Source: Agromyces cerinus subsp. cerinus
GTDB taxonomy: Bacteria; Actinomycetota; Actinomycetes; Actinomycetales; Microbacteriaceae
Length of the DNA: 64,000 nt
Direction of reading: 5' to 3'
Assembly (NCBI RefSeq): GCF_900142065.1
Contig: NZ_FSRJ01000001.1
Coordinates: 124,001-188,000 of the forward strand
Each line of letters starts with the position of its first letter. Position 1 is the first letter of the stretch. The position numbers were made by a program, and so were the translations under genes. This document shows, in pieces, positions 24,124 to 32,704 of the stretch. The notes below the pieces were generated by a model, which made no database searches, was not told the DNA's origin, and saw only the letters and a program-made list of their open reading frames with translations.

Positions 24124-25470
24124 ATGAGGTTCACGTTGAACAAGCGATCACGCGGGGTGGCGGTCACAGCAACCGCCATCGCCGCCGTTGCGGCACTCGT
24201 CGGATGCTCGGCGCCATCGGCCGACAACAACGCAACCGATGGCGAGGTGTCGGGCAAGATCACGATCTGGACCTGGAATGCGCCCGGTGACGGCCTCGAG
24301 GCCGCGATCCCGGCGTTCCAGAAGCTCTACCCCGACGTCGAGGTCGACGTGCAGGATGTCGGCAACCCGGCGATCTGGGAGAAGATCACGACGGGCATGG
24401 CCGCCGGCGGCCAGGGGCTGCCCGACGTGATGAACATCGGCATCGACTACATGGGCAACTACGTCGAGCAGTTCCCCGGTCAGCTCGTCGACCTCCGCGA
24501 TTTCGGCGCGGAGTCGCTGGAGTCGGAGTTCCCCTCGGGGGCATGGAAGAGCGGTTCGGGCGCCGACGGCGCCGTCTACGGCATTCCCTACGAGGTCAAC
24601 GCCACCGGATTCTTCTACCGCAGCGACATCTTCGAGCAGGCTGGTATCGACATCGACTCGATCGAGACGTGGGACCAGCTCATCGATGCCGGCGTGACCA
24701 TCAAGGAGAAGACGGGCGTTCCGCTCTACAACCAGGACAAGGCGGCGACCGAGGCCGACTCGGCCGGTCTGTGGCAGCTCCAGACCGCGCTGCAGGACTC
24801 GTTCTACTTCGACGAGAGCGGCGACATCACGATGAACGGCGAAGCCGGCGTCCACTCCCTCGAACTCATCAAGAAGGCGAACGATCTCGGCATCGTCGGT
24901 GACATCCAGGGCAGCTGGGACAACCTGCTCGCGCAGCTGCGCGGCGAGAAGCCCACGGCCATCATGCCCGCCGGCGGCTGGATGGCCGGCGTCATGGAGA
25001 ACGAGGCCCCCGAGATGGCGGGCAACTGGGGCGTGCGGCTCCCTCCGTCGGTCGAGCCCGGCGGCATCACAGCGGCCGTCAACGGCGGCACCTACCTGTC
25101 GATCCCGACGGCGAGCAAGAACCAGAAGACGGCGTGGGAGTTCGTGAACTTCGCGCTCGGCACGCTCGAGGGCCAGAAGCTCGTCTACGAGGGCGGCGGC
25201 ATGTTCCCCGGCTACAAGCCGATGCTCGAATCCGAGGGCTTCGCCGCGCCGAGCGAGTACTTCAACGGACAGTCGCCGAACGCGATCTTCATCGCAGAGC
25301 TCGCACAGGACACCCCCGCCCTGAACTACACGAGCGACTACGCGCGTGCACTGAAGGCTTACACCGACGCCCAGACGCGGGTGCTGCTCTCGGGAGCCGA
25401 CCCCCAGCAGGCGCTCGACGAGGCGGCCGACCAGGTCGCCCAGCAGACCGGTCGCAAGCTGGCCGACTGA
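24124..25470 (+). CDS. ABC transporter sugar-binding lipoprotein (galactoside locus)
   Basis: The product is 448 residues from an ATG at 24124 with AAAGGA upstream. The lipoprotein signal ends in ALVGC with lipidated Cys28. The mature part is a family-1 extracellular solute-binding protein (KITIWTWNAPGDGLEAAIPA near the start). It captures an oligosaccharide, probably an alpha-galactoside judging from the flanking GH36 genes, and hands it to the permeases encoded downstream. It is the first gene of a four-gene operon; a strong RNA hairpin follows its stop. Confidence 0.92.
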   Translation: MRFTLNKRSRGVAVTATAIAAVAALVGCSAPSADNNATDGEVSGKITIWTWNAPGDGLEAAIPAFQKLYPDVEVDVQDVGNPAIWEKITTGMAAGGQGLPDVMNIGIDYMGNYVEQFPGQLVDLRDFGAESLESEFPSGAWKSGSGADGAVYGIPYEVNATGFFYRSDIFEQAGIDIDSIETWDQLIDAGVTIKEKTGVPLYNQDKAATEADSAGLWQLQTALQDSFYFDESGDITMNGEAGVHSLELIKKANDLGIVGDIQGSWDNLLAQLRGEKPTAIMPAGGWMAGVMENEAPEMAGNWGVRLPPSVEPGGITAAVNGGTYLSIPTASKNQKTAWEFVNFALGTLEGQKLVYEGGGMFPGYKPMLESEGFAAPSEYFNGQSPNAIFIAELAQDTPALNYTSDYARALKAYTDAQTRVLLSGADPQQALDEAADQVAQQTGRKLAD

Positions 25471-25476
25471 CGGACC

Positions 25477-25524
25477 GGGTGCGTCGGCCTGCGATGTCCA
25501 GCGACATCGCGGGTCGGCGCACCC
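25477..25524 (+). promoter_or_regulatory. Strong intercistronic RNA stem-loop
   Basis: Arms 25477-25498 and 25503-25524 form a 22-bp stem (19 Watson-Crick pairs and three G-U pairs) with a CAGC loop. It starts 6 nt after the binding-protein stop and ends 19 nt before the first permease ATG. There is no U-tract. Such stems between the binding protein and permease genes (as in malE-malF) stabilise the upstream mRNA and lower expression of the permeases. Confidence 0.82.
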
Positions 25525-25543
25525 TCCCATGGAGCGAACACAC

Positions 25544-26557
25544 ATGAATGTCCTTTCCTCGACCGCCCGCGCGACGGCCGGCCCCACCGCGGAGGCGGTA
25601 CCGCTCGACGCTGCCCCGAGGCCGCCTCGGCGCCGCCGCCGATCCTCGATCGGCCACCCGCGGATCACCCCCTACCTCTTCCTGCTGCCGACGATCGTGC
25701 TGTTCCTCGGCTTCAAGCTCTACCCGTACCTCTCGGCGTTCTGGACGAGCCTCACCTCGAACATCGGCGGGGTCATCACCTTCGTCGGACTCGACAACTA
25801 CCTGCGCCTGCTGAACGACCCGCTCTTCTACACGGCGCTCGGCAACACCGCGCTCATCCTCGTGGTGCAGGTGCCGCTCATGCTCGCGCTCGGCATCGTG
25901 CTCGCGGTCGCCTTCAACTCGCTGCTGTTGAAGGGCCGGGCGTTCTTCCGCATGGCGTTCTTCGTGCCGATCGTGATGGGCCTCGTCGCCTACGGCATCC
26001 TCTTCAGCGCGCTCTTCGACTCCAGTGCCGGAATCGTGAACGAACTGCTGGGCTACGTGGGCATCGGCCCGATCCCGTGGCTCGTCGATCCGTTCTGGGC
26101 GAAGATCTCGATCGTGATCGCGATGACCTGGCACTACACGGGCCAGAACGCGATCATCTACCTCGCGCAGCTGCAATCGATCCCCGGCGAACTCTACGAG
26201 GCGGCGCAGGTCGACGGCGCGAACGGATGGCAGCGCTTCCGCAACATCACCCTGCCCGGGCTCCGCCCGGCGCTGCTGCTGACCGTCGTGCTCTCGACGA
26301 TCGGCACCCTCCAGCTCTTCGACGAGCCGTACGTGCTCACGAACGGCGGGCCCGACAACGCCACGCTCACCGTCGGGATGTACCTCTACCAGAACGGCTT
26401 CAAGTACTTCGACTTCGGGTACGCATCGGCCATCGGCTACGCACTCACGGTCATCATCGCCGTGGTGTCGCTCATCCAGTTCCGCCTCTTCCGCGAGCGG
26501 GCGCCGAAGCCGATCTCCCTGAAGAAGCCGACGTCTCCGAAGGAGAAGACCCGATGA
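25544..26557 (+). CDS. Sugar ABC transporter permease (MalF-type)
   Basis: The product is 337 residues from the ATG at 25544, preceded by GGAGCG; an upstream in-frame ATG at 25529 overlaps that ribosome site. Six transmembrane segments follow a basic cytoplasmic N-tail. The EAA loop that contacts the ATPase reads EAAQVDGANGWQRFRNITLP. It forms the channel with the next gene product. The stop overlaps the next ATG (ATGA at 26554). No ATPase gene is present in the operon. Confidence 0.92.
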   Translation: MNVLSSTARATAGPTAEAVPLDAAPRPPRRRRRSSIGHPRITPYLFLLPTIVLFLGFKLYPYLSAFWTSLTSNIGGVITFVGLDNYLRLLNDPLFYTALGNTALILVVQVPLMLALGIVLAVAFNSLLLKGRAFFRMAFFVPIVMGLVAYGILFSALFDSSAGIVNELLGYVGIGPIPWLVDPFWAKISIVIAMTWHYTGQNAIIYLAQLQSIPGELYEAAQVDGANGWQRFRNITLPGLRPALLLTVVLSTIGTLQLFDEPYVLTNGGPDNATLTVGMYLYQNGFKYFDFGYASAIGYALTVIIAVVSLIQFRLFRERAPKPISLKKPTSPKEKTR

Positions 26558-27399
26558 CCGAGTCGCTCATCGGCGTGCGCGGGCGCCGAACCAAGTCCCT
26601 CGTGCTCACCACGGCGATCGCCGCGGGCGCCGTGGTCATGCTGCTGCCGTTCTACTGGCTCATCATCGCCACCACGTATCCGTCGCGCGAGATCTTCGCC
26701 TCCCCGCCCAACGTGCTGCCCGGCCCGGCGTTCTTCGACAACCTCACCGGGCTCCTCAGCGACACGCTCTTCGGCCGCGCGATCGGCAACTCCGTGCTCG
26801 TCGCATCCGTGTACACGCTGCTCGGCCTCGTCGTCTGCACCGCCGCGGGCTATGCGTTCGCGAAGTTCGAGTTCCGCGGACGCGGCCTGCTGTTCGGCGC
26901 TGTGCTGGTCACGCTCGCGCTGCCCTCGCAGGTGACGCTCGTGCCGCTCTTCCAGATCATGGTGACGCTCGGATGGCTCGACACCTACCAGGCGCTCATC
27001 CTGCCGAACCTCGCCCTGCCCTTCGGCATCTTCCTCATGCGCCAGACCATGCAGGCGGTGCCCGACGAGCTGCTGCAGGCGGCGCGGGTCGACGGTGCCG
27101 GGGAGTTCCGCGTGTTCTCCCGGATCGTGCTGCCGACCGTCCGGCCGGCGCTCGCGGCGCTCGCGATCTTCCTGTTCCTCGCCCAGTGGAACGAGTTCGT
27201 GTACCCGCTCGTGGTGCTCCGCACGCCCGAGTCATTCACCATCCCCGTCTCGCTCGCCTCGTTGCAGGGCATCGGCACCACGGACTACGGGCAGCTGATG
27301 ACGGGAACGCTCCTGTCGGTGCTGCCGATCCTGGTGCTGTTCCTGTTCCTGCAGCGTCATTTCGTCGCCGGCATCCTCGCCGGCGCAGTCAAGCAATAG
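26554..27399 (+). CDS. Sugar ABC transporter permease (MalG-type)
   Basis: The product is 281 residues with ATG at 26554 overlapping the previous stop, and AGGAG eight bases upstream. Six hydrophobic segments and the EAA-like loop LLQAARVDGAGEFRVFSRIV (first position Leu, not Glu) mark the second half of the channel. It partners the preceding permease. Energy must come from an MsiK-like ATPase encoded elsewhere. Confidence 0.92.
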   Translation: MTESLIGVRGRRTKSLVLTTAIAAGAVVMLLPFYWLIIATTYPSREIFASPPNVLPGPAFFDNLTGLLSDTLFGRAIGNSVLVASVYTLLGLVVCTAAGYAFAKFEFRGRGLLFGAVLVTLALPSQVTLVPLFQIMVTLGWLDTYQALILPNLALPFGIFLMRQTMQAVPDELLQAARVDGAGEFRVFSRIVLPTVRPALAALAIFLFLAQWNEFVYPLVVLRTPESFTIPVSLASLQGIGTTDYGQLMTGTLLSVLPILVLFLFLQRHFVAGILAGAVKQ

Positions 27400-27410
27400 G
27401 AGTCCTGCAC

Positions 27411-29156
27411 GTGCTACTTGAAGACCACCACCTCTCGCTCATCGAGTGGACCGAGCTCCCCAGGGGCATTCGCCTCGGTACCGGCGGTGCGGTCCGGGTG
27501 TCCGGGCAGGGCGAGGACGGCGGACTCGTGAGGATCCGCCTCGCGGTGCAGGGCGAGGGCCAGGTCGTGCTCGAGCTGCCGCTCGGCGATGCTACCGGGT
27601 ACTGGAACCCGGGGCTCTCGGGCGGCCGCGGGCTCCCGGCCGACTGGGCCGGGCGCGACGCCTTCAGCGCGGTGCGATCCGCCCCGATCGGAGCGCTCTA
27701 CGACGCCGACGGCAGCAGTCGACTCGCCTTCGGGTTCGACTGCCTCGTGCATGAGGGCGAGCTGCAGTACGGCGTCTCGGAGGAGGAGAAGACCTTCGTC
27801 GTACGGCTGCCGATCGAGGGGCGCCTGGCCGAACTCGAGTCCGGGCTCGACCTCGTGGTCGTGGGCGAGGCGATGCCGTACGCCCAGGCGATCCGCGCGG
27901 TCTCCGAGGCCGTGCGAGCCGATCTGCCGGTGCGCCCCGCGTCGACGGCGTCGCGAGAGCCGGTGTACTCGACCTGGTACGCCCATTCGCAGCGCATCTC
28001 GGAGCAGGTCGTCGAGGCCGACGTCGTGGTCGCAGCGGAACTCGGCTGCCGCTCGGTCTTCATCGACGACGGCTGGCAGCGCTTCGGCGACGGCCGGTGG
28101 TACGCGGGTTGCGGGGACTGGGTTCCCGACGAGGCGAAGTTCCCCGACCTCGCCGCGTTCTCCGGCCGGTTGCACGCGCGCGGCCTCGACGTCGTGCTCT
28201 GGATCGCGCCGCTCCTGCTCGGCGAGCAGAGCGAGGCGTTCGCGCGCCTTCGCCCCTTCGCCACGCACTACTCCGACGGCCTGCGGGCATGGGTGCTCGA
28301 CCCGAGGCATCCCGAGGTGCGTGAGCACCTCGTCGAGACGTGCGCGCGGCTCATGCGCGACTACGACCTCGACGGGCTCAAGATCGACTTCCTGAACAAC
28401 GCCATGGTCTACGCGGGCGAGCCGTCGACCGGCGACCTCGCCGACGTGGGAGAGGCGATGACGGTGCTGTTGAGCGGCGTCGCCGATGCCGTGGACCTCG
28501 AGCGTCCGGGCGCCCTGATCGAGTTCCGCCAGCCGTACGTGTCACCGGCCGTGGCGTCCTACGCCGACGTCGTGCGTGCCGACGACTGCCCGGCCGACGC
28601 GGTCCAGAACCGCCGGTCGATCCTCGACCTGCGCCTGCTCGCGAACGGGCAGATCGTGCACGCCGACCCCATCATGTGGGATCCGACGGCGTCGCCCGAT
28701 GTGGCGGTGCGGCAGTTGTTCGGCGCGTTCTTCGGCGTGCCCCAGATCTCGATGCCGCTGGCGTCGCTTCCGGCGTCGCACCGTGCCGAGGTCACCGCGG
28801 TGCTCGGTGCGTGGCGCGAGCTGCGCGACGTGCTGCTCGACGGCGAGATCACCGCCGGCCTGCCCATCGACGGCTACCCGACGGCGACCGCCCGGCTCGG
28901 CGACACGCTCTTCGTCGCGGCCTACGGGGGCAGCGTCGTCGACCTCGCGCTCGACGGGGTGCGCCGACTCGTCGTGCTGAACGCGTCGGGGGCGGGGCAG
29001 CTCGCCTACCGGAGCAGCGCCGCGACGCCGTCGGCGGCCGGGCTCGCCGTCCTCACCGGCGAGGCGACCGGCGCCGCGTCGATCTCCGTCGAGCTGGCGG
29101 CGCAGGGCTTCCTGCCCGTGCCGCCGTGGTCGATCGCGGAGCTCGCGATCGACTGA
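27411..29156 (+). CDS. GH36-like alpha-galactosidase (second, shorter type)
   Basis: The product is 581 residues from a GTG at 27411 with TAGGAG upstream, 11 bp after the permease stop. A beta-rich N-domain (to about 180) leads into a barrel with SVFIDDGWQRF, DVVLWIAP, the nucleophile Asp326 in GLKIDFLNN and a likely acid/base Asp391 or Asp392 in RADDC. The layout belongs to clan GH-D (GH27/36), but the sequence differs strongly from the 714-residue GH36 encoded divergently, so the two probably cleave different linkages or chain lengths. No signal peptide. It closes the importer operon. Confidence 0.82.
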   Translation: MLLEDHHLSLIEWTELPRGIRLGTGGAVRVSGQGEDGGLVRIRLAVQGEGQVVLELPLGDATGYWNPGLSGGRGLPADWAGRDAFSAVRSAPIGALYDADGSSRLAFGFDCLVHEGELQYGVSEEEKTFVVRLPIEGRLAELESGLDLVVVGEAMPYAQAIRAVSEAVRADLPVRPASTASREPVYSTWYAHSQRISEQVVEADVVVAAELGCRSVFIDDGWQRFGDGRWYAGCGDWVPDEAKFPDLAAFSGRLHARGLDVVLWIAPLLLGEQSEAFARLRPFATHYSDGLRAWVLDPRHPEVREHLVETCARLMRDYDLDGLKIDFLNNAMVYAGEPSTGDLADVGEAMTVLLSGVADAVDLERPGALIEFRQPYVSPAVASYADVVRADDCPADAVQNRRSILDLRLLANGQIVHADPIMWDPTASPDVAVRQLFGAFFGVPQISMPLASLPASHRAEVTAVLGAWRELRDVLLDGEITAGLPIDGYPTATARLGDTLFVAAYGGSVVDLALDGVRRLVVLNASGAGQLAYRSSAATPSAAGLAVLTGEATGAASISVELAAQGFLPVPPWSIAELAID

Positions 29157-29215
29157 GGTCGATTCCGCACGCAGGTCCGCGCGGCACACCGCGCGTGCCC
29201 TGGACACGCGAACGC

Positions 29216-29248
29216 CGCCCGGCGCCCGGAGATCCGGGGCGCCGGGCG
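29216..29248. terminator. Bidirectional terminator hairpin
   Basis: A 15-bp GC-rich stem with one bulged base and a GA loop (arms 29216-29230 and 29233-29248) lies between the convergent genes ending at 29156 and 29276. Confidence 0.65.
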
Positions 29249-29275
29249 CCGTCTCTGCGTGCTGAACGGGTACAG

Positions 29276-30418
29276 CTAGAGCGTGTTGCCGAGCTTGAAG
29301 CCCTGCTCCTCGTCGCCCTTGCGGGTGTACGAGAAGCCGTCGGCGCCGATGGTGACCTCCATCTCGGAGGAGTCGGTGCGGGCGACCACGGCCTTCGGGT
29401 TGCCGTCGAGGTCGAGCACCAGCGAGGCATCCGTGTACCAGCTCGGCACGACGGGGTTGCCCCACCAGTCGCGGCGCTGGTTGTCGTGCACGTCCCACGT
29501 GACGACGGGGTTGTCGGGGTCGCCCGTGTAGTAGTCCTGCGTGTAGATCTCGACGCGGTGGCCGTCGGGGTCGCGCAGGTACAGGTAGAACGCGTTCGAG
29601 ACGCCGTGGCGGCCCGGGCCGCGCTCGATGGCGTCGGAGCGGCGGAGCGCGCCGAGCTTGTCGCAGATCGCGATGATGTTGTGCTTCTCGTGGGTCGCGA
29701 ATGCCACGTGGTGCATGCGCGGGCCGTCGCCACCGGTCATGGCGGTGTCGTGCACGGTGGGCTTGCGACGCATCCATGCCGCGTAGGTGGTGCCGGCCTC
29801 GTCCTGGATGTCCTCCGTGACGCGGAAGCCGAGGTCCTCCATATAGGCGACGGCGCGGGGCACGTCGGGCGTGACCTGGTTGAAGTGGTCGAGGCGCACG
29901 AGCGCGCCGGGCGTGTAGAGGTCGTAGCGCCAGGCGAGTCGCTCGACGTGCTCGACGTCGTAGAAGAACTCGTACGGGAAGCCCAGCGGGTCCTCGACGC
30001 GCACGGAGTCGCCGATGCCCTTCGTCCAGCCCTCGGTGCGGCGCTCGACGCGGCAGCCGAGCTCCTCGTAGAAGGCCACGGCCTTGTCGAGCTCTTCGGG
30101 GCTGCGCACCCGGTAGCTGAACGCGGCGACGGCGGCGACGGGGCCCTTGCGGAGCACCAGGTTGTGGTGGATGAACTCCTCGAACGACCGGAGGTAGACG
30201 GTGTTCTCGTCCTCCTCGGTCACGATGAGGTCGAGCACGTCGACGTAGAACTTGCGGCTGGCCTCGAGGTCGGTGACGACGAGCTCCATGTACGCGCAGC
30301 GCAGGATGTCGGGCGCGGGCGCCTTCGGCGTCGGGATGCGGTTCACCGGCACGGGCACCGGGTCGGTGGCCGTCACGACGGGTTCGGGCGAATCGGGGGT
30401 GATGACGGGGTCGGTCAT
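29276..30418 (-). CDS. hpaD: 3,4-dihydroxyphenylacetate 2,3-dioxygenase
   Basis: The product is 380 residues from the ATG at 30418. It is an extradiol ring-cleavage dioxygenase of the two-domain vicinal-oxygen-chelate type and opens homoprotocatechuate to 5-carboxymethyl-2-hydroxymuconate semialdehyde. Aligning by eye to the Brevibacterium fuscum enzyme gives a constant offset of 23: metal ligands His178 (RLDHFN), His237 (MHHVAF) and Glu290 (HRVEIY), acid/base His223 (TVHDT) and Tyr280. A Pro-rich N-tail of about 35 residues precedes the first domain. It is the last gene of the hpa cluster, 46 bp after hpaE. Confidence 0.95.
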   Translation of the reverse strand: MTDPVITPDSPEPVVTATDPVPVPVNRIPTPKAPAPDILRCAYMELVVTDLEASRKFYVDVLDLIVTEEDENTVYLRSFEEFIHHNLVLRKGPVAAVAAFSYRVRSPEELDKAVAFYEELGCRVERRTEGWTKGIGDSVRVEDPLGFPYEFFYDVEHVERLAWRYDLYTPGALVRLDHFNQVTPDVPRAVAYMEDLGFRVTEDIQDEAGTTYAAWMRRKPTVHDTAMTGGDGPRMHHVAFATHEKHNIIAICDKLGALRRSDAIERGPGRHGVSNAFYLYLRDPDGHRVEIYTQDYYTGDPDNPVVTWDVHDNQRRDWWGNPVVPSWYTDASLVLDLDGNPKAVVARTDSSEMEVTIGADGFSYTRKGDEEQGFKLGNTL

Positions 30419-30464
30419 GATGGTGCCTTCTCTTCTCTGAGCGGATGTCGCGGGGCCGGTGCCG

Positions 30465-31961
30465 CTACTTGGAGGTGCCGAAACGCGGCGAGTGCGCCTC
30501 GTTGAGGGTGATGTGCACGGCCTGCTGGTCGGTGTAGAAGTCGATCGAGCGGTATCCGCCCTCGTGCCCGAGGCCCGAGGCCTTGACACCGCCGAAGGGG
30601 GTGCGGAGGTCGCGCACGTTGTTCGAGTTCAGCCAGACCATGCCGGCCTCGACCGACTGGGCGAAGTTGTGGGCGCGCTTCAGGTTGTTGGTCCAGATGT
30701 AGGCGGCGAGGCCGTAGCGCGTGTTGTTCGCGAGCTCGAGCGCCTCCTCGTCGGTGTCGAACGGCGTGATCGCGACGACCGGCCCGAAGATCTCCTCCTG
30801 GAAGATGCGGGCGTCGGGCGAGACGTCCGCGAACACCGTGGGGGCCACGTAGTTGCCGGTGTCGAGGCCCTCGGGGCGTCCGCCGCCGGCGACGAGACGG
30901 CCCTCGGTCTTGCCGATCTCGACGTAGGACATGACCTTCTCGTAGTGCTCGGGGTGCACGAGCGCCCCGACCTCGGTCTTCGGGTCGTGCGGGTCGCCGA
31001 CCACGATGTTCTTCGCGCGCGCGGCGTAGCGGGCGACGAAGTCCTCGTAGATCGCGCGCTCGACGAGCACGCGGGAGCCGGCGGTGCAGCGCTCGCCGTT
31101 CAGCGAGAAGACGCCGAAGACGGTCGCGTCGAGCGCGGAGTCGATGTCGGCGTCGGCGAAGACGACGGCGGGCGACTTGCCGCCGAGCTCCATCGAGAGG
31201 CCCTTCAGGAACGGGGCCGCGTTGCCGAAGATGATCTGGCCGGTGCGGCTCTCGCCGGTGAACGAGATGAGGGGCACGTCGGGGTGCTTGACGAGCGCGT
31301 CGCCGGCTTCCTCGCCGAGGCCGTTGACGAGGTTGAAGACGCCGTCGGGCACGCCGGCCTCGCGGAAGATCTCGGCCCAGAGCGACGCCGACAGCGGCGT
31401 GAACTCGGCGGGCTTCAAGACGACGGTGTTGCCGGTCGCCAGCGCGGGGGCGAGCTTCCACGACTCGAGCATGAACGGGGTGTTCCACGGCGTGATGAGG
31501 CCGGCGACGCCGATCGGCTTGCGGTTCACGTAGTTCACCTGGCGACCGGGCACCTTGTAGGTGTCGTCGCGCTGCGCGACGATCAGGTCGGCGAAGAACC
31601 GGAAGTTCTCGGCGGCGCGCTGCGCCTGGCCGAGCGCCTGCGTGATCGGCAGGCCGGTGTCGAAGGTCTCGAGCTCGGCGAGGCGGGCGTCGCGCGCCTC
31701 GATGAGGTCGGCGATGCGGTGCAGCACGCGCGAGCGCTGGCGGGGGAGCATGCGGGGCCAGGGGCCCTCGTCGAACGCGCGCTTCGCCGCGGCGACGGCG
31801 AGGTCGATGTCGGCCTGCTGGCCTGCGGCTGCCTGCACGTAGGTCTCGTTCGATACGGGGTCGAGCACGTCGAACGTCTCGCCGCCGACGGAGTCGACGA
31901 ACTCGCCGTCGATGAAGTGGCGGATGCGGTCGGGCAGGTCCTCGGGGATGTAGTGCGTCAT
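30465..31961 (-). CDS. hpaE: 5-carboxymethyl-2-hydroxymuconate semialdehyde dehydrogenase
   Basis: The product is 498 residues from the ATG at 31961. It is an NAD-dependent aldehyde dehydrogenase with Asn160 (TPWNTP), FTGES (234-238), base Glu258 (ELGGKSP) and nucleophile Cys292 (NGERCTAGSR); the ERCTAGSR form is typical of HpaE. It oxidises the ring-cleavage product of HpaD. It lies between the GntR regulator (53 bp upstream) and hpaD on the same strand, in pathway order. Confidence 0.93.
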   Translation of the reverse strand: MTHYIPEDLPDRIRHFIDGEFVDSVGGETFDVLDPVSNETYVQAAAGQQADIDLAVAAAKRAFDEGPWPRMLPRQRSRVLHRIADLIEARDARLAELETFDTGLPITQALGQAQRAAENFRFFADLIVAQRDDTYKVPGRQVNYVNRKPIGVAGLITPWNTPFMLESWKLAPALATGNTVVLKPAEFTPLSASLWAEIFREAGVPDGVFNLVNGLGEEAGDALVKHPDVPLISFTGESRTGQIIFGNAAPFLKGLSMELGGKSPAVVFADADIDSALDATVFGVFSLNGERCTAGSRVLVERAIYEDFVARYAARAKNIVVGDPHDPKTEVGALVHPEHYEKVMSYVEIGKTEGRLVAGGGRPEGLDTGNYVAPTVFADVSPDARIFQEEIFGPVVAITPFDTDEEALELANNTRYGLAAYIWTNNLKRAHNFAQSVEAGMVWLNSNNVRDLRTPFGGVKASGLGHEGGYRSIDFYTDQQAVHITLNEAHSPRFGTSK

Positions 31962-32014
31962 GTGAAGCGGCTTTCGGTTCGTCGGGAAGGGAGAGCGGAG
32001 AGCAGTGGGCGCGA

Positions 32015-32704
32015 TCAGGGCGCGGGCAGCGGATGCCGCGACTGGGCGGCCAGCACGGCGTCGAGTGTCGCGGTGCGGTGGCGCCGCGCGGCGAGCTCGA
32101 TCTCGAGGGCGTCGGCGCCCTGTTCGACGAGTGCGAGGATGCGCTCGTGCTCCTCGACCGACTCGTGCGCGCGGCCGGGCACGAAGCTGAACGAGGAGTC
32201 GCGCAGCACCGTCATGCGGTTCCACCCGCGGTGCACGAGGTCGAGGATGTGCGGGTTCGGGCACTCCTCGAAGAGCACGGCGTGGAACTCGAGGTTCAGC
32301 TCGGTGAAGCGCGTCGGTTCGAAGTCGTCGAGGGTGCGACGCATCCGCTCGTTGATCTCGCGCGCTCGCGCGATGTGGTCGGCCGAGATGAACGGTGCCG
32401 AGAGCGCCGTCGCCGCGCCCTCGACGAGCGCGAGCGTCTCCATCGTGTGCAGGTACTCGGTCTCCTTGATGAGGGCGACCTGGGCGCCGACGTTGCGCTC
32501 GAAGGTCACGAGCCCCTCGGCCTCGAGCAGGCGGATCGCCTCGCGCACGGGCACGACCGAGACGTCGAGTTCGCGGGCGATCGCCCCGAGCACGAGCCGG
32601 TAGCCGGGCACGTAGCGGCCGTCGTCGATGCGCGTGCGGATGAAGCGGTACGCCTGCTGCGACTTGCTCTCGGTCGAGCGGTCGGTCTGCGTCTGGGGGC
32701 TCAT
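32015..32704 (-). CDS. GntR-family (FadR/FCD subfamily) transcriptional regulator
   Basis: The product is 229 residues from an ATG at 32704 that overlaps the stop of the FAH-RraA gene (ATGA). An N-terminal winged HTH (about 15-75) has LVLGAIARELDVSVVPVREA and the wing; a C-terminal all-helical FCD domain (about 85-210) has the expected metal- or acid-binding Asp/His positions (ELNLEFHAVLFE). It is embedded in the hpa cluster and is the obvious candidate to bind the GATATACGAT elements at 34243 and 35988. The effector is probably a pathway intermediate. Confidence 0.9.
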   Translation of the reverse strand: MSPQTQTDRSTESKSQQAYRFIRTRIDDGRYVPGYRLVLGAIARELDVSVVPVREAIRLLEAEGLVTFERNVGAQVALIKETEYLHTMETLALVEGAATALSAPFISADHIARAREINERMRRTLDDFEPTRFTELNLEFHAVLFEECPNPHILDLVHRGWNRMTVLRDSSFSFVPGRAHESVEEHERILALVEQGADALEIELAARRHRTATLDAVLAAQSRHPLPAP

